From Pseudomonas sp. ML96 (GTDB taxonomy: Bacteria > Pseudomonadota > Gammaproteobacteria > Pseudomonadales > Pseudomonadaceae): a stretch of DNA of 64,000 nucleotides. The position numbers and the translations under genes are program-made. The notes beneath the pieces were generated by a model, which worked only from the letters and a program-made list of their open reading frames with translations, was not told the origin of the DNA and did no database searches. Shown here piece after piece: positions 47,932-56,111 of this stretch (within the stretch, counting starts at the first letter, position 1; each line of letters starts with the position of its first letter). The DNA is taken from positions 1-64,000 of the forward strand of contig NZ_JPMY01000036.1 in assembly GCF_000761545.1 (NCBI RefSeq). The letters run 5' to 3'.

Positions 47932-48904
47932 AGCGCTCCACCGCCTGATCGATGGCGCCGAAGATGCTCTGGCCGGCGGCGTCGAACATCTCGATGCGTA
48001 CCCGGTCGCCGAACTTGAGGAACGGCGTCTTGGCCTCGCCCTGCTCGATGATCTCCAGCATGCGTTTCTCGGCCAGGCAGCTGGAGCCGGCACTACGGTC
48101 GTAGTTGGACACGGTGCCCGAGCCGATGATGGTGCCGGCGCCCAGCGGGCGGGTCTTGGCGGCGTGGGCGACCAGAGTCGGGAAGTTGAAGGTCATGTCG
48201 GTGCCGGCATGTGGCTGGCCGAACAAGGCACCGTTGATATGCGACAGCAGCGGCCGCTGTACCTTGCCATCCTTCCAGGCCTCGCCCAGCTCGTCCGGGG
48301 TCACGGCCACCGGCGAGAAGCTCGACGAGGGTTTGCTCTGGTAGAAGCCGAAGCCCTTGGCCAGCTCGCCGGGGATCAGGTTGCGCAGCGACACGTCATT
48401 GACCAGCAGCAGCAACTGGATGTGCTCGGCCGCCTGCGCCGCCGTGGCGCCCATCGGTACGTCGTCGGTGATCACCGCGATCTCCGCCTCCAGGTCGATG
48501 CCCCAGGCTTCGTCAGCCATCTGGATCGGAGCGTGCGGCGGGATGAAGCTGTCGGCGCCGCCCTGGTACATCAGCGGGTCGTGCCAGAAGGATTCAGGCA
48601 TCTCCGCGCCACGTGCCTTGCGCACCAGCTCCACATGGTTGACGTAGGCGCTGCCGTCGGCCCAGTGATAGGCGCGCGGCAGCGGGCTGTGACAGTCGGC
48701 CTGATCGAAAAAGAAGGCCTCATCGATCAGTCCATCGTTGAGGCGCTGGTACACCGACTCCAGCAGCGGGCGCTTGACCTCCCAGTCGTCCAGCGCGGCC
48801 TGCAGAGTGGCGGAGATCTGCGGCACCTTCACGGCACGGGCCAGGTCGCGGGAGACGACCACCAGTTCGCCGTCGCGGCCCAGGTTCAGTGATGCGAGTT
48901 TCAT
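47921..48904 (-). CDS. fahA: Fumarylacetoacetate hydrolase
   Basis: FahA splits fumarylacetoacetate into fumarate and acetoacetate, the final step of tyrosine breakdown. The 327-residue protein is of the short FAH type: metal-binding acidic residues appear in WGIDLEAEIAVITDDVP, and GSGTVSNYDRSAGSSCLAEKR is characteristic. It lies 79 nt after hmgA and overlaps maiA. Confidence 0.95.
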   Translation of the reverse strand: MKLASLNLGRDGELVVVSRDLARAVKVPQISATLQAALDDWEVKRPLLESVYQRLNDGLIDEAFFFDQADCHSPLPRAYHWADGSAYVNHVELVRKARGAEMPESFWHDPLMYQGGADSFIPPHAPIQMADEAWGIDLEAEIAVITDDVPMGATAAQAAEHIQLLLLVNDVSLRNLIPGELAKGFGFYQSKPSSSFSPVAVTPDELGEAWKDGKVQRPLLSHINGALFGQPHAGTDMTFNFPTLVAHAAKTRPLGAGTIIGSGTVSNYDRSAGSSCLAEKRMLEIIEQGEAKTPFLKFGDRVRIEMFDAAGQSIFGAIDQAVERYEQ

Positions 48905-48983
48905 GCTTCAGCCTCGTTAGGCGCGCTGTGCGCACCAGAGAATTCGTTGATCGGGTGCAAGCGGCCAAACGGCCCGCGCACCT

Positions 48984-50120
48984 CTACTTCAACCCCGGCG
49001 CGCGCCAGGAGTTCACGTATTCGGGGACATCCACCGCGGCGGCAGCCTCGGCCACCTCCAGCGCGCGGCGGGTGTCGATCATCACCGCCACTTCCTCGGC
49101 GAAGGTGGCCGGGTCTTCCTGGGCCTTCTTCAGCGCCTTGGGGTGCGGGCCGTGGGGGAAGCCGCAGGGATGCAGAGTCACCATCCCAGCCTCGATGTTG
49201 TCGCGGCTGAAGAAGTTGCCGCGGTGGTAGAACAGCACCTCGTCGTAGTCATCGTTGTTGTGGAAGAACGGCACCTTGAGCGCACCGGGGTCACTCTCGA
49301 CCGGACGCGGGGTAAAGGTGCAGACCACGAAGCCATTGGCGACGAAGGTGGTGTGGGCCGACGGCGGCAGGTGGTAGCGGTGGCTCATCAGCGGACGGAT
49401 GTCGCGCCAGTTGAGGCGCACTACGGTGTTGTCGCCATGCCAGCCCAGCGCATCCAGCGGGTTGAACGGATAGGTGACGGTGCTGATCTGGTTGCGCCGC
49501 TTGATCCTGATCTGCCAGCTGCGCTCGTCCTGCTGGGCCTTGAAAGCGTCGTCGATGCGCGGATGGTCGAGCACCGCCGGGTCGAAGATCGCCTGCGGAC
49601 CGAGCAGGCCCTTGTCCGGTAGCTGATAGGCGCCGTCGCAGTTCTCGATCAGCAGGAAGTGGCTGGGCGCGCTCGGCTCGATACGCCAGGCGGTGCCACG
49701 CGGGATCACCAGGTAGTCGCCGTCGCGGTATTCCAGGTGGCCGAAGTCGCAGTAGAAGTGCCCCGCCCCGTCGTGCACGAACAGCAGCTCGTCACCGTCG
49801 CTGTTGCGCACCAGGTGACGCATGGCGCCGTGGGTCTTCCACACGCGCAGGCGCACGTCGGCGTTGTGCAGGGTCAGCGGCGCCTCCAGCGGGCAGTCAC
49901 GCTCGCTGGCGATCTTGTTGAAGTTGAACGCATGCGGGCGCAGCGGCCCTTCCCAGTCGACCCAGCCGGTGGGCGGGTGCTTGTGGTGCAGGTGGGTCAC
50001 CGGGCCGAAGAAGCCCTCACGGCCCATCTCCCGCTCATAGGTGCCCTCGGGGAAGTCGCAGTGGGCCTGGCGCGAGTGCTCGCCCTCGCGCAGGGGGAAG
50101 CTGATCCATTTGCGGCTCAT
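48984..50120 (-). CDS. hmgA: Homogentisate 1,2-dioxygenase, short type
   Basis: HmgA opens the ring of homogentisate to maleylacetoacetate using non-heme iron. The protein is 378 residues, shorter than the ~430-residue HmgA of P. putida and P. aeruginosa, and resembles the form I recall from Shewanella and Vibrio (N-terminus MSRKWISFPLREGEHSRQAH). Probable iron ligands lie in FFHNNDDYDEVLFYHRGNF and MVTLHPCGFPHGPHP. It lies between hpd and fahA. Confidence is high for the reaction given the operon, but a shift in substrate cannot be excluded. Confidence 0.88.
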   Translation of the reverse strand: MSRKWISFPLREGEHSRQAHCDFPEGTYEREMGREGFFGPVTHLHHKHPPTGWVDWEGPLRPHAFNFNKIASERDCPLEAPLTLHNADVRLRVWKTHGAMRHLVRNSDGDELLFVHDGAGHFYCDFGHLEYRDGDYLVIPRGTAWRIEPSAPSHFLLIENCDGAYQLPDKGLLGPQAIFDPAVLDHPRIDDAFKAQQDERSWQIRIKRRNQISTVTYPFNPLDALGWHGDNTVVRLNWRDIRPLMSHRYHLPPSAHTTFVANGFVVCTFTPRPVESDPGALKVPFFHNNDDYDEVLFYHRGNFFSRDNIEAGMVTLHPCGFPHGPHPKALKKAQEDPATFAEEVAVMIDTRRALEVAEAAAAVDVPEYVNSWRAPGLK

Positions 50121-50274
50121 TGCGGAGCTCCTGTCATGTATCGAGTTTCGTAGCGAGCGCAGGCCTGGCTAGGCGCCGCTTCGCGAAGGTGCGCAGTTGA
50201 CATGTCGGTCAATGAGCAACCTGAACGGAGTGGCAACACCGCCAGGGCAAGCGCAGTAGAAAATCGGTACATGA

Positions 50275-51357
50275 CTACTCCTCGGAGATCACGCCACGCC
50301 GCAACTGGTCCTCTTCGATGGATTCGAACAGCGCCTTGAAGTTGCCTTCGCCGAAGCCCTGGTTGCCCTTGCGCTGGATGATCTCGAAGAAGATCGGGCC
50401 GACCACAGTATTGGTGAAGATCTGCAGCAGGATGCCGTCATCGCCCGGCGCCCCGTCGATCAGGATGTTCAGGTCGCGCAGGGTGGCAGTGGGCTCGCCG
50501 TGACCGGCGACGCGGCTGTCGACCTTCTCGTAGTAAGTGTCCGGAGTGGTCATGAAGTCCACGCCATTGGCGCGCAGGCGGCGCACCGTTTCGTAGATAT
50601 CGTCGGTGCTCATGGCGATGTGTTGGATGCCTTCGCCGTGGTACTCGCGGATGAATTCCTCGATCTGCGACTTGTCGTCGGCCGACTCGTTGATCGGGAT
50701 GCGAATCTTGCCGCAGGGCGCGGTCATGGCGCGGGAGAACAGGCCGGTGAGCTTGCCCTCGATGTCGAAATAGCGGATCTCGCGGAAGTTGGCGATGCGC
50801 TCGTAGAAGCCGGACCAGACGTCCATCTGCCCGCGTTTGACGTTGTGGGTCAGGTGGTCGATCTGCTGCAGGCCGACGGCGTTGTCGCCGGGCTTGCGGC
50901 CTTCGAGGTATTCGAAGTCGACGTCGTAGATGGTCTTGTCACCGTAACGGTCGACCAGATACAGCAGCGAGCCGCCGATGCCCTCGACGCAGGGAATGTT
51001 CAGCTCGCCGAAGTTGGCATGACTGCCGACCAGGGTGGCGCCCTGCTCTTTCACGTAGGCAGCGGCCTGGGCCGCGTTCTTCACCCGGAAGGCCATGGCA
51101 CAGGCGCTCGGCCCATGCTTCTCGCCGAAGGCGCGCACATGGCCGGTGGGGCTGCCGTTGAGCACGAAGTTGATGTCGTTCTGCTGGAACAGCCAGACCT
51201 GCTTGGAGCGGTGCTTGGCGGTTTCGCTGAAGCCCATGGCGCTGAACAGCTGGCGCAGCTGCTCGATGCCTTCGGGCGTCGGCGCGGTGAATTCGACGAA
51301 CTCGAAACCGTCGGTTCCGATGGGGTTGTGCTGATCGATCTTGGCCACGGCGTTCAT
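50275..51357 (-). CDS. hpd: 4-hydroxyphenylpyruvate dioxygenase
   Basis: Hpd converts 4-hydroxyphenylpyruvate to homogentisate with alpha-ketoglutarate-like chemistry on Fe(II). The 360-residue two-VOC-domain protein has iron ligands in QQIDHLTHNV (His), GIQHIAMST (His) and a C-terminal glutamate near GPIFFEIIQRKGNQGFGEGNF. It heads the hpd-hmgA-fahA-maiA unit, separated from hmgA by 154 nt, and has a PhhR-box-like sequence upstream. Confidence 0.98.
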   Translation of the reverse strand: MNAVAKIDQHNPIGTDGFEFVEFTAPTPEGIEQLRQLFSAMGFSETAKHRSKQVWLFQQNDINFVLNGSPTGHVRAFGEKHGPSACAMAFRVKNAAQAAAYVKEQGATLVGSHANFGELNIPCVEGIGGSLLYLVDRYGDKTIYDVDFEYLEGRKPGDNAVGLQQIDHLTHNVKRGQMDVWSGFYERIANFREIRYFDIEGKLTGLFSRAMTAPCGKIRIPINESADDKSQIEEFIREYHGEGIQHIAMSTDDIYETVRRLRANGVDFMTTPDTYYEKVDSRVAGHGEPTATLRDLNILIDGAPGDDGILLQIFTNTVVGPIFFEIIQRKGNQGFGEGNFKALFESIEEDQLRRGVISEE

Positions 51358-51551
51358 CCGGCCTCCTGATTGTTATTGTTGGGGGCGCCTGCCAGTCAGG
51401 CCGGCGGGCTTCGTTACCCCCATCACAGCCGGGGGCTGGCTGCGGCACAAGGCGCTGGCCACGGGCGGCTACCACGCCTGGCCTGGCCATCCGGCAAGTT
51501 TTCCTTACAGCCTGCGAGGCCTCCGTGGCTGGCTGGCCGCCCCGGCTCCTG

Positions 51552-51569
51552 TGTCACGTTTTGTTTACA
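51552..51569. promoter_or_regulatory. Candidate PhhR box upstream of hpd
   Basis: TGTCACGTTTTGTTTACA has a perfect right arm TTTACA and four of six matches in the left arm of the TyrR/PhhR box TGTAAA-N6-TTTACA. It lies 195 nt upstream of hpd and about 100 nt upstream of the divergent AraC-type gene. The rest of the 51358-51666 gap shows no gene. Confidence 0.45.
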
Positions 51570-51666
51570 AGGTGGACAGCCAGCTTGCCGGTGCGACGCG
51601 CACAGGCCATACGAGCAGTCTGCGCCTGGGCTAAGATCGCACCAGCCAACCCGACAGCAGGTGCCC

Positions 51667-52443
51667 ATGGCCCGCGCCACGCCCCCCGACCTGAGCAACA
51701 CCAGCATTCCCCTGCGTGCCCTGGCGCGAAGCTATCCGCGTGGATTGTTCATCGAGCCACACCAGCACGAGTGGGGCCAGCTGCTCTACGCCATGTCCGG
51801 GATCATGTGGGTGGAGATCCCTGGCGAGGCGCTGCTGGTACCGCCGCTGCGCGGCGTGTGGCTGCCGCCGGGCGTGCCGCATGGCATCCGCGTGGTGTCC
51901 GAGCTGCAGATGCGCAATATCTACCTGAGCCCGCAGCGGGCACGCGAGCTGGACGCCCAGGTGCAGGTGTTCGAAGTCCGCCCGCTGCTTCGCGAGCTGA
52001 TCGTGGCGCTGGTCGAGCAGGAACAGCAGAACGATGCGCCCTACTACTACGCCCTGGCTGAGCTGACCGTGCAGGAACTGCACCGCGCGCGCCGTTCGCA
52101 GCTGCGCGTGCCGCTGCCTGATGGCGCCGACCGCCGCCTGTTGCAGCTGTGCCAGGCGGTGATGGCCGCGCCCTCGCTGGAAGTATCGTTCGAGCAGCAT
52201 GCGCAGGAGGCCGGCGCCAGCGTGCGTACCCTGTCGCGCCTGCTGCTACGCGACCTGGGCATGGGCTTCGCCGAATGGCGCCGCCAGGTGCAGCTGGCCA
52301 CGGCCACCGCCGCGCTGATCCAGGGCGTGCCGGTGGGGCGCATCGCCCGTGAGCTGGGCTACCAACCAGCCAGCTTCAGCGACATGTTCCGCCGCGAACT
52401 GGGCCTGACGCCCAGCGAGTACCGCTACAGCCTCGGCGGCTGA
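51667..52443 (+). CDS. AraC-family regulator with cupin domain
   Basis: A 258-residue regulator divergent from hpd. The N-terminal cupin (about residues 15-100: HQHEWGQLLYAMSGIMWVEIPGE in parts, HQHEWGQLLYAMSG) is followed by an AraC helix-turn-helix (about 165-255: FEQHAQEAGASVRTLSRLLL and VGRIARELGYQPASFSDMF). The ATG at 51667 was chosen over an upstream in-frame start as it gives the family N-terminus. It may control the tyrosine operon or itself; this is inference. Confidence 0.85.
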   Translation: MARATPPDLSNTSIPLRALARSYPRGLFIEPHQHEWGQLLYAMSGIMWVEIPGEALLVPPLRGVWLPPGVPHGIRVVSELQMRNIYLSPQRARELDAQVQVFEVRPLLRELIVALVEQEQQNDAPYYYALAELTVQELHRARRSQLRVPLPDGADRRLLQLCQAVMAAPSLEVSFEQHAQEAGASVRTLSRLLLRDLGMGFAEWRRQVQLATATAALIQGVPVGRIARELGYQPASFSDMFRRELGLTPSEYRYSLGG

Positions 52444-52569
52444 ACGGCGCAGCTTGGCCGATATCCTGAAGTCCTTGGCCGAATGCCCCAGCTGAGCGGC
52501 CATACACTGCGGTCATCCCGTCAGGCCCAGCCGCGGCGCTGATATCCGCAACTCGCCAAGGACCAATCC

Positions 52570-53532
52570 ATGCACGCTCTGCAATTCGCCAGTACCGGCG
52601 ATCTCGCCGCCCTACGCCATGTCGAACTGGCGCGCCCGCAGCCCGATGAGGGCGAGGTGCTGGTCGAGGTCCGCGCCGCCGGCCTCAACCCCAGCGACGT
52701 GAAGAACGTGCTCGGCCGCTTCCCCTACACCACCCTGCCGCGCGTGCCCGGTCGCGACTTCGCCGGCGTGGTGGTGGAAGGCCCCGAACATCTGCTGGGC
52801 AAGGCCGTGTGGGGCACCGGCAAGGGCCTGGGCTTCAGCCGTGACGGCAGTCATGCGCAGTACATTTGCCTGCCTGCCGAAGGTGTGGCGCTCAAGCCGG
52901 ACGTGCTGAGCTTCAGCCAGGCCGCCGCCCTCGGCGTGCCCTACACCACTGCCTGGGACGGCCTCACTCGTAGCCAGGTCGGAGCCGGCACTAAGCTGCT
53001 GGTGATCGGTGCCAATGGCGCGGTGGGCACGGCCGCCCTGGGCCTGGCCAAAGCCCTCGGCGCCGAGGTGCTGGCCGCGGTGCGCAATGTGCAGGAACAG
53101 CAGCGCCTGCTCGATAGCGGCATTGCCTGCCTGCTGCTGGGCAACGCCGAACAGCTGGCGGCGCAGGTCGAGGCAGTATTCCCCGGCGGCGCCGAGGTGA
53201 TCTTCGACACCACCGGCTTCTGGCTGCCGGCCGCCGTCTCGGCGCTGGCCAACTTCGGCCGCATCGCCTACATCGCCGCGCCGCTGGATGGCATGGTCAA
53301 CCTGCCGGCACTCAACCTGTACCGCCGTGGCGGCACCCTGGTCGGCGTCAACACCCTGCTCTACACCCCTACCGACTGCGCGCGCATGCTCGAACAGTTC
53401 GGCACGCTGTTCACCCAGGGCCTGCTGACCCCGCCCACCGCGTTCAAGGAATTGCCACTGAGCGCCGGCCCCGAGGCCTACGCGGCGGTCAACACGCCGG
53501 GCAGTTGCGAGAAGATCATCCTGCTGCCGTGA
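52570..53532 (+). CDS. Medium-chain dehydrogenase/reductase (quinone oxidoreductase-like)
   Basis: A 320-residue MDR protein. GroES-like N-terminal domain (AAGLNPSDVKNVLGRFPYTTLPRVPGRDFAG) is followed by an NAD(P)-binding fold with VIGANGAVGTAALGLAKALGA. The cysteine set of zinc alcohol dehydrogenases is absent, so a zinc-free NADPH:quinone or alkenal reductase is likely. Substrate unknown. Confidence 0.85.
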   Translation: MHALQFASTGDLAALRHVELARPQPDEGEVLVEVRAAGLNPSDVKNVLGRFPYTTLPRVPGRDFAGVVVEGPEHLLGKAVWGTGKGLGFSRDGSHAQYICLPAEGVALKPDVLSFSQAAALGVPYTTAWDGLTRSQVGAGTKLLVIGANGAVGTAALGLAKALGAEVLAAVRNVQEQQRLLDSGIACLLLGNAEQLAAQVEAVFPGGAEVIFDTTGFWLPAAVSALANFGRIAYIAAPLDGMVNLPALNLYRRGGTLVGVNTLLYTPTDCARMLEQFGTLFTQGLLTPPTAFKELPLSAGPEAYAAVNTPGSCEKIILLP

Positions 53533-53536
53533 TCGG

Positions 53537-55972
53537 CTAGCTGGTCGGGTCCGCCAGCGCGGGAGCCTGCAGCCCGGCGAAGGAAGCAAAGGGCTGTGGG
53601 CGGCCCAGGTGGTAGCCCTGGGCGAAGTCCACACCGATCTCGCCCAGCACGGCAAGGATCTCCGCCGACTCGACGAACTCGGCGATGGTGCGCTTGCCCA
53701 TGACGTGGCCGATCTGGTTGATCATCTCGACCATGGCCCGGTCGATGGGGTCGTCGAGCAGGTCGCGAACGAAGCTGCCGTCGATCTTCAGGTAGTCCAC
53801 CGGCAGGTGGCGCAGGTACATGAAGGACGACATGCCGGCGCAGAAGTCGTCCAGCGAGAAGCGGCAGCCGAGGGCCTTGAGCTCGTTGATGAAGTGGGTG
53901 GCGTCGGCCAGGTTGGCGATGGCCGCCGTCTCGGTGACCTCGAAGCAGATCGCCTGCGGCGCCAGCGGCCGGCTGGTCAGTTGCTCGCGGATGAAGTCGA
54001 GGAATTCGGCATCGCCAATGCTCGCGCCGGACAGGTTGATCGCGCAGTGCAGTTGCGGCGCATGCGGGTGTTCGGCGTGGAAGCGTGTCAGGGTTTCCAG
54101 GGTGTGGTGCACCACCCAGCGGTCGATCTGCGGCATCAGGCCGTAGCGCTCGGCAGCAGGGATGAAGCGGCCGGGGGCGATCAGCTCGCCGTCCTCCTGC
54201 AGGCGCAGGAGTATCTCCACATGGCCACCGTCCTCGCCGGGGCGCAGCGGCACTATAGGCTGGGCGAAGAGGCGGAAGCGGTCCTCCTCCAGAGCGCGTT
54301 GAATGCGCTGCACCCAGCTCATCTCGCCGACCTTGTGCGACATCTCCGAGTCGTCCGGCTGGTAGGTATGCACCCGGTTGCGCCCGCGCTCCTTGGCCGA
54401 ATAGCAGGCCAGGTCGGCGGTACGCAGCAGCTCGGCCAGGCTGACCTGCCCCGGCGGCACCTGTACCAGGCCGATACTGGCGCTGATGTTGAACACCCGC
54501 CCGCCCCAGGTGAAGCGCAGCTCCTGCACCGACTTGCGCAGGCCCTCAGCCACGCGCAAAGCGGCCTCGGTCGGGCAGTTCTCGAGGATCACGCCGAATT
54601 CGTCGCCGCCCAAGCGGGCCAGGGTATCGCCCTCACGCAGCAGCAACTGCAGTTCCTGGCAGACCTTGCGTAGCAGCTCGTCGCCAGCGGCGTGACCACA
54701 GGTGTCGTTGACCAGCTTGAACTGGTCCAGGTCGATGAACATCAGCGCATGCCGCCCTGGTTGGCGCAGCATGCGCGCCAGCAGCTGGGCCAGGCGATAT
54801 TCGAACTCGCGGCGGTTGGCCAGGCCGGTCAGCGCATCGTGGCTGGCCTGCCAGGACAGGCTGGCGACGAACTGCCGCTCGCGGGTCATGTCGTGCAGCA
54901 CCATGACCACGCCGCTGACCAGGCCGCGCTCCTGGATCGGCGTGCCGACCAGGTTGACCGCCACCTTGCTGCCATCCTGGCGTACCACCAGCTTGGCGTA
55001 GTCGCCGTCGTCCTGGCCGGCGAGGATCTGCTGCAGCGGCGACACCGCGCGAGCCTCGGAATGCTCGTCGACGATGGAGAACAGCTGCTCGAAGGCGCGC
55101 CCCTCGGCCTGGGCCAGGGCACAGCCGGTGAGCTGCTCGGCGGCAGCGTTCATGTAGGCGATGCGGCCGTCGCGGTCGAGGCTGATCACCGCATCGCCGA
55201 TGGAGGCGAGGATGGTCTGCGCGCGCTGTTTGACCGCCGCCAGCGCCTGGTCGACCTCCGCGCGCTGGATCAGCAGGCGCCGCGTGCGCAGTACCGCCAG
55301 GCTGATCAGCAGTACGCCGGTGCACAGGTTGCCCAGCACCAGCAGCCACAGCACCGCCCGCGAGGCCTCGCCGAGAATCTGCGAGAAGTGCTCGGCGGCG
55401 CGTGTGGCACCGAGGTTGATGCCCTCGATCTGCCCGCGCCAGAAGGTGCGCTGCACATCCGACGCCGCGCCGAGCAGGATCTGCTGCTCGATCTCGCCGG
55501 CCAGCAGGGTCAGCTCGAACACGTAGCGATCGCCACGCTCCCACTGCTCGATGGCGCGCCGCAGGTAACTGAGCTGGCGGAAGTTGTCGTACAGCCAGAT
55601 CATCCCCTCGATATCGTCGGGATGATTCCTGCCCTGCAGGATGCCGGCCCGCGCCCGTTCCAGGTCCGGCTCGGACTGATCCATGGCGACGCGGAAGTCG
55701 TTATCGCCGAGCGGCACCTCGATGGCCTCGTGGTACAGGCGCAGGTGGCGGTCGGCGCCGCTCTGCACGTAGAGGTCGAGATAGTGGATGGCGTCCTTGA
55801 GGCCCTTGGACCACATGCTCTCGCCGGCCACGTAGCCGCGCACCGCCGAATGCAGGTAGAGGCTGCCGCCGGCCAGCAACGACTGCAGCAGCACCACCAG
55901 CACAAACGGCCAGACCAGGCGCAGCAACTGCGAAGTGATGCGCGCCTGCGGGGCGCCCGTCTCCTGACTCAT
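53537..55972 (-). CDS. Membrane GGDEF-EAL cyclic di-GMP protein
   Basis: An 811-residue protein with TM1 at about 20-42, a ~160-residue periplasmic helical sensor, TM2 at about 205-230, a PAS domain (about 250-370), GGDEF and EAL domains. The cyclase motif is canonical GGDEF (455-459) with an I-site REGD exactly five residues before it. The EAL motif is EIL (Glu586), and NLSGAS, DDFCAGMSSF and LKIDGSFV are present. Both activities are possible. It converges with the MDR gene across 4 nt. Confidence 0.93.
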   Translation of the reverse strand: MSQETGAPQARITSQLLRLVWPFVLVVLLQSLLAGGSLYLHSAVRGYVAGESMWSKGLKDAIHYLDLYVQSGADRHLRLYHEAIEVPLGDNDFRVAMDQSEPDLERARAGILQGRNHPDDIEGMIWLYDNFRQLSYLRRAIEQWERGDRYVFELTLLAGEIEQQILLGAASDVQRTFWRGQIEGINLGATRAAEHFSQILGEASRAVLWLLVLGNLCTGVLLISLAVLRTRRLLIQRAEVDQALAAVKQRAQTILASIGDAVISLDRDGRIAYMNAAAEQLTGCALAQAEGRAFEQLFSIVDEHSEARAVSPLQQILAGQDDGDYAKLVVRQDGSKVAVNLVGTPIQERGLVSGVVMVLHDMTRERQFVASLSWQASHDALTGLANRREFEYRLAQLLARMLRQPGRHALMFIDLDQFKLVNDTCGHAAGDELLRKVCQELQLLLREGDTLARLGGDEFGVILENCPTEAALRVAEGLRKSVQELRFTWGGRVFNISASIGLVQVPPGQVSLAELLRTADLACYSAKERGRNRVHTYQPDDSEMSHKVGEMSWVQRIQRALEEDRFRLFAQPIVPLRPGEDGGHVEILLRLQEDGELIAPGRFIPAAERYGLMPQIDRWVVHHTLETLTRFHAEHPHAPQLHCAINLSGASIGDAEFLDFIREQLTSRPLAPQAICFEVTETAAIANLADATHFINELKALGCRFSLDDFCAGMSSFMYLRHLPVDYLKIDGSFVRDLLDDPIDRAMVEMINQIGHVMGKRTIAEFVESAEILAVLGEIGVDFAQGYHLGRPQPFASFAGLQAPALADPTS

Positions 55973-56111
55973 CTATCCCTGTCTCCCCGAACGAGGCGGC
56001 GGGCGCGGCAATCTGCGCACGAATGCTGGCGTACCAGACAGGTATAGATGGCTTTTTGCCAAGTCGCAGGATAGTCAGGTTTTTTTGCCCCAATCCACGC
56101 CACCCGTGGCC

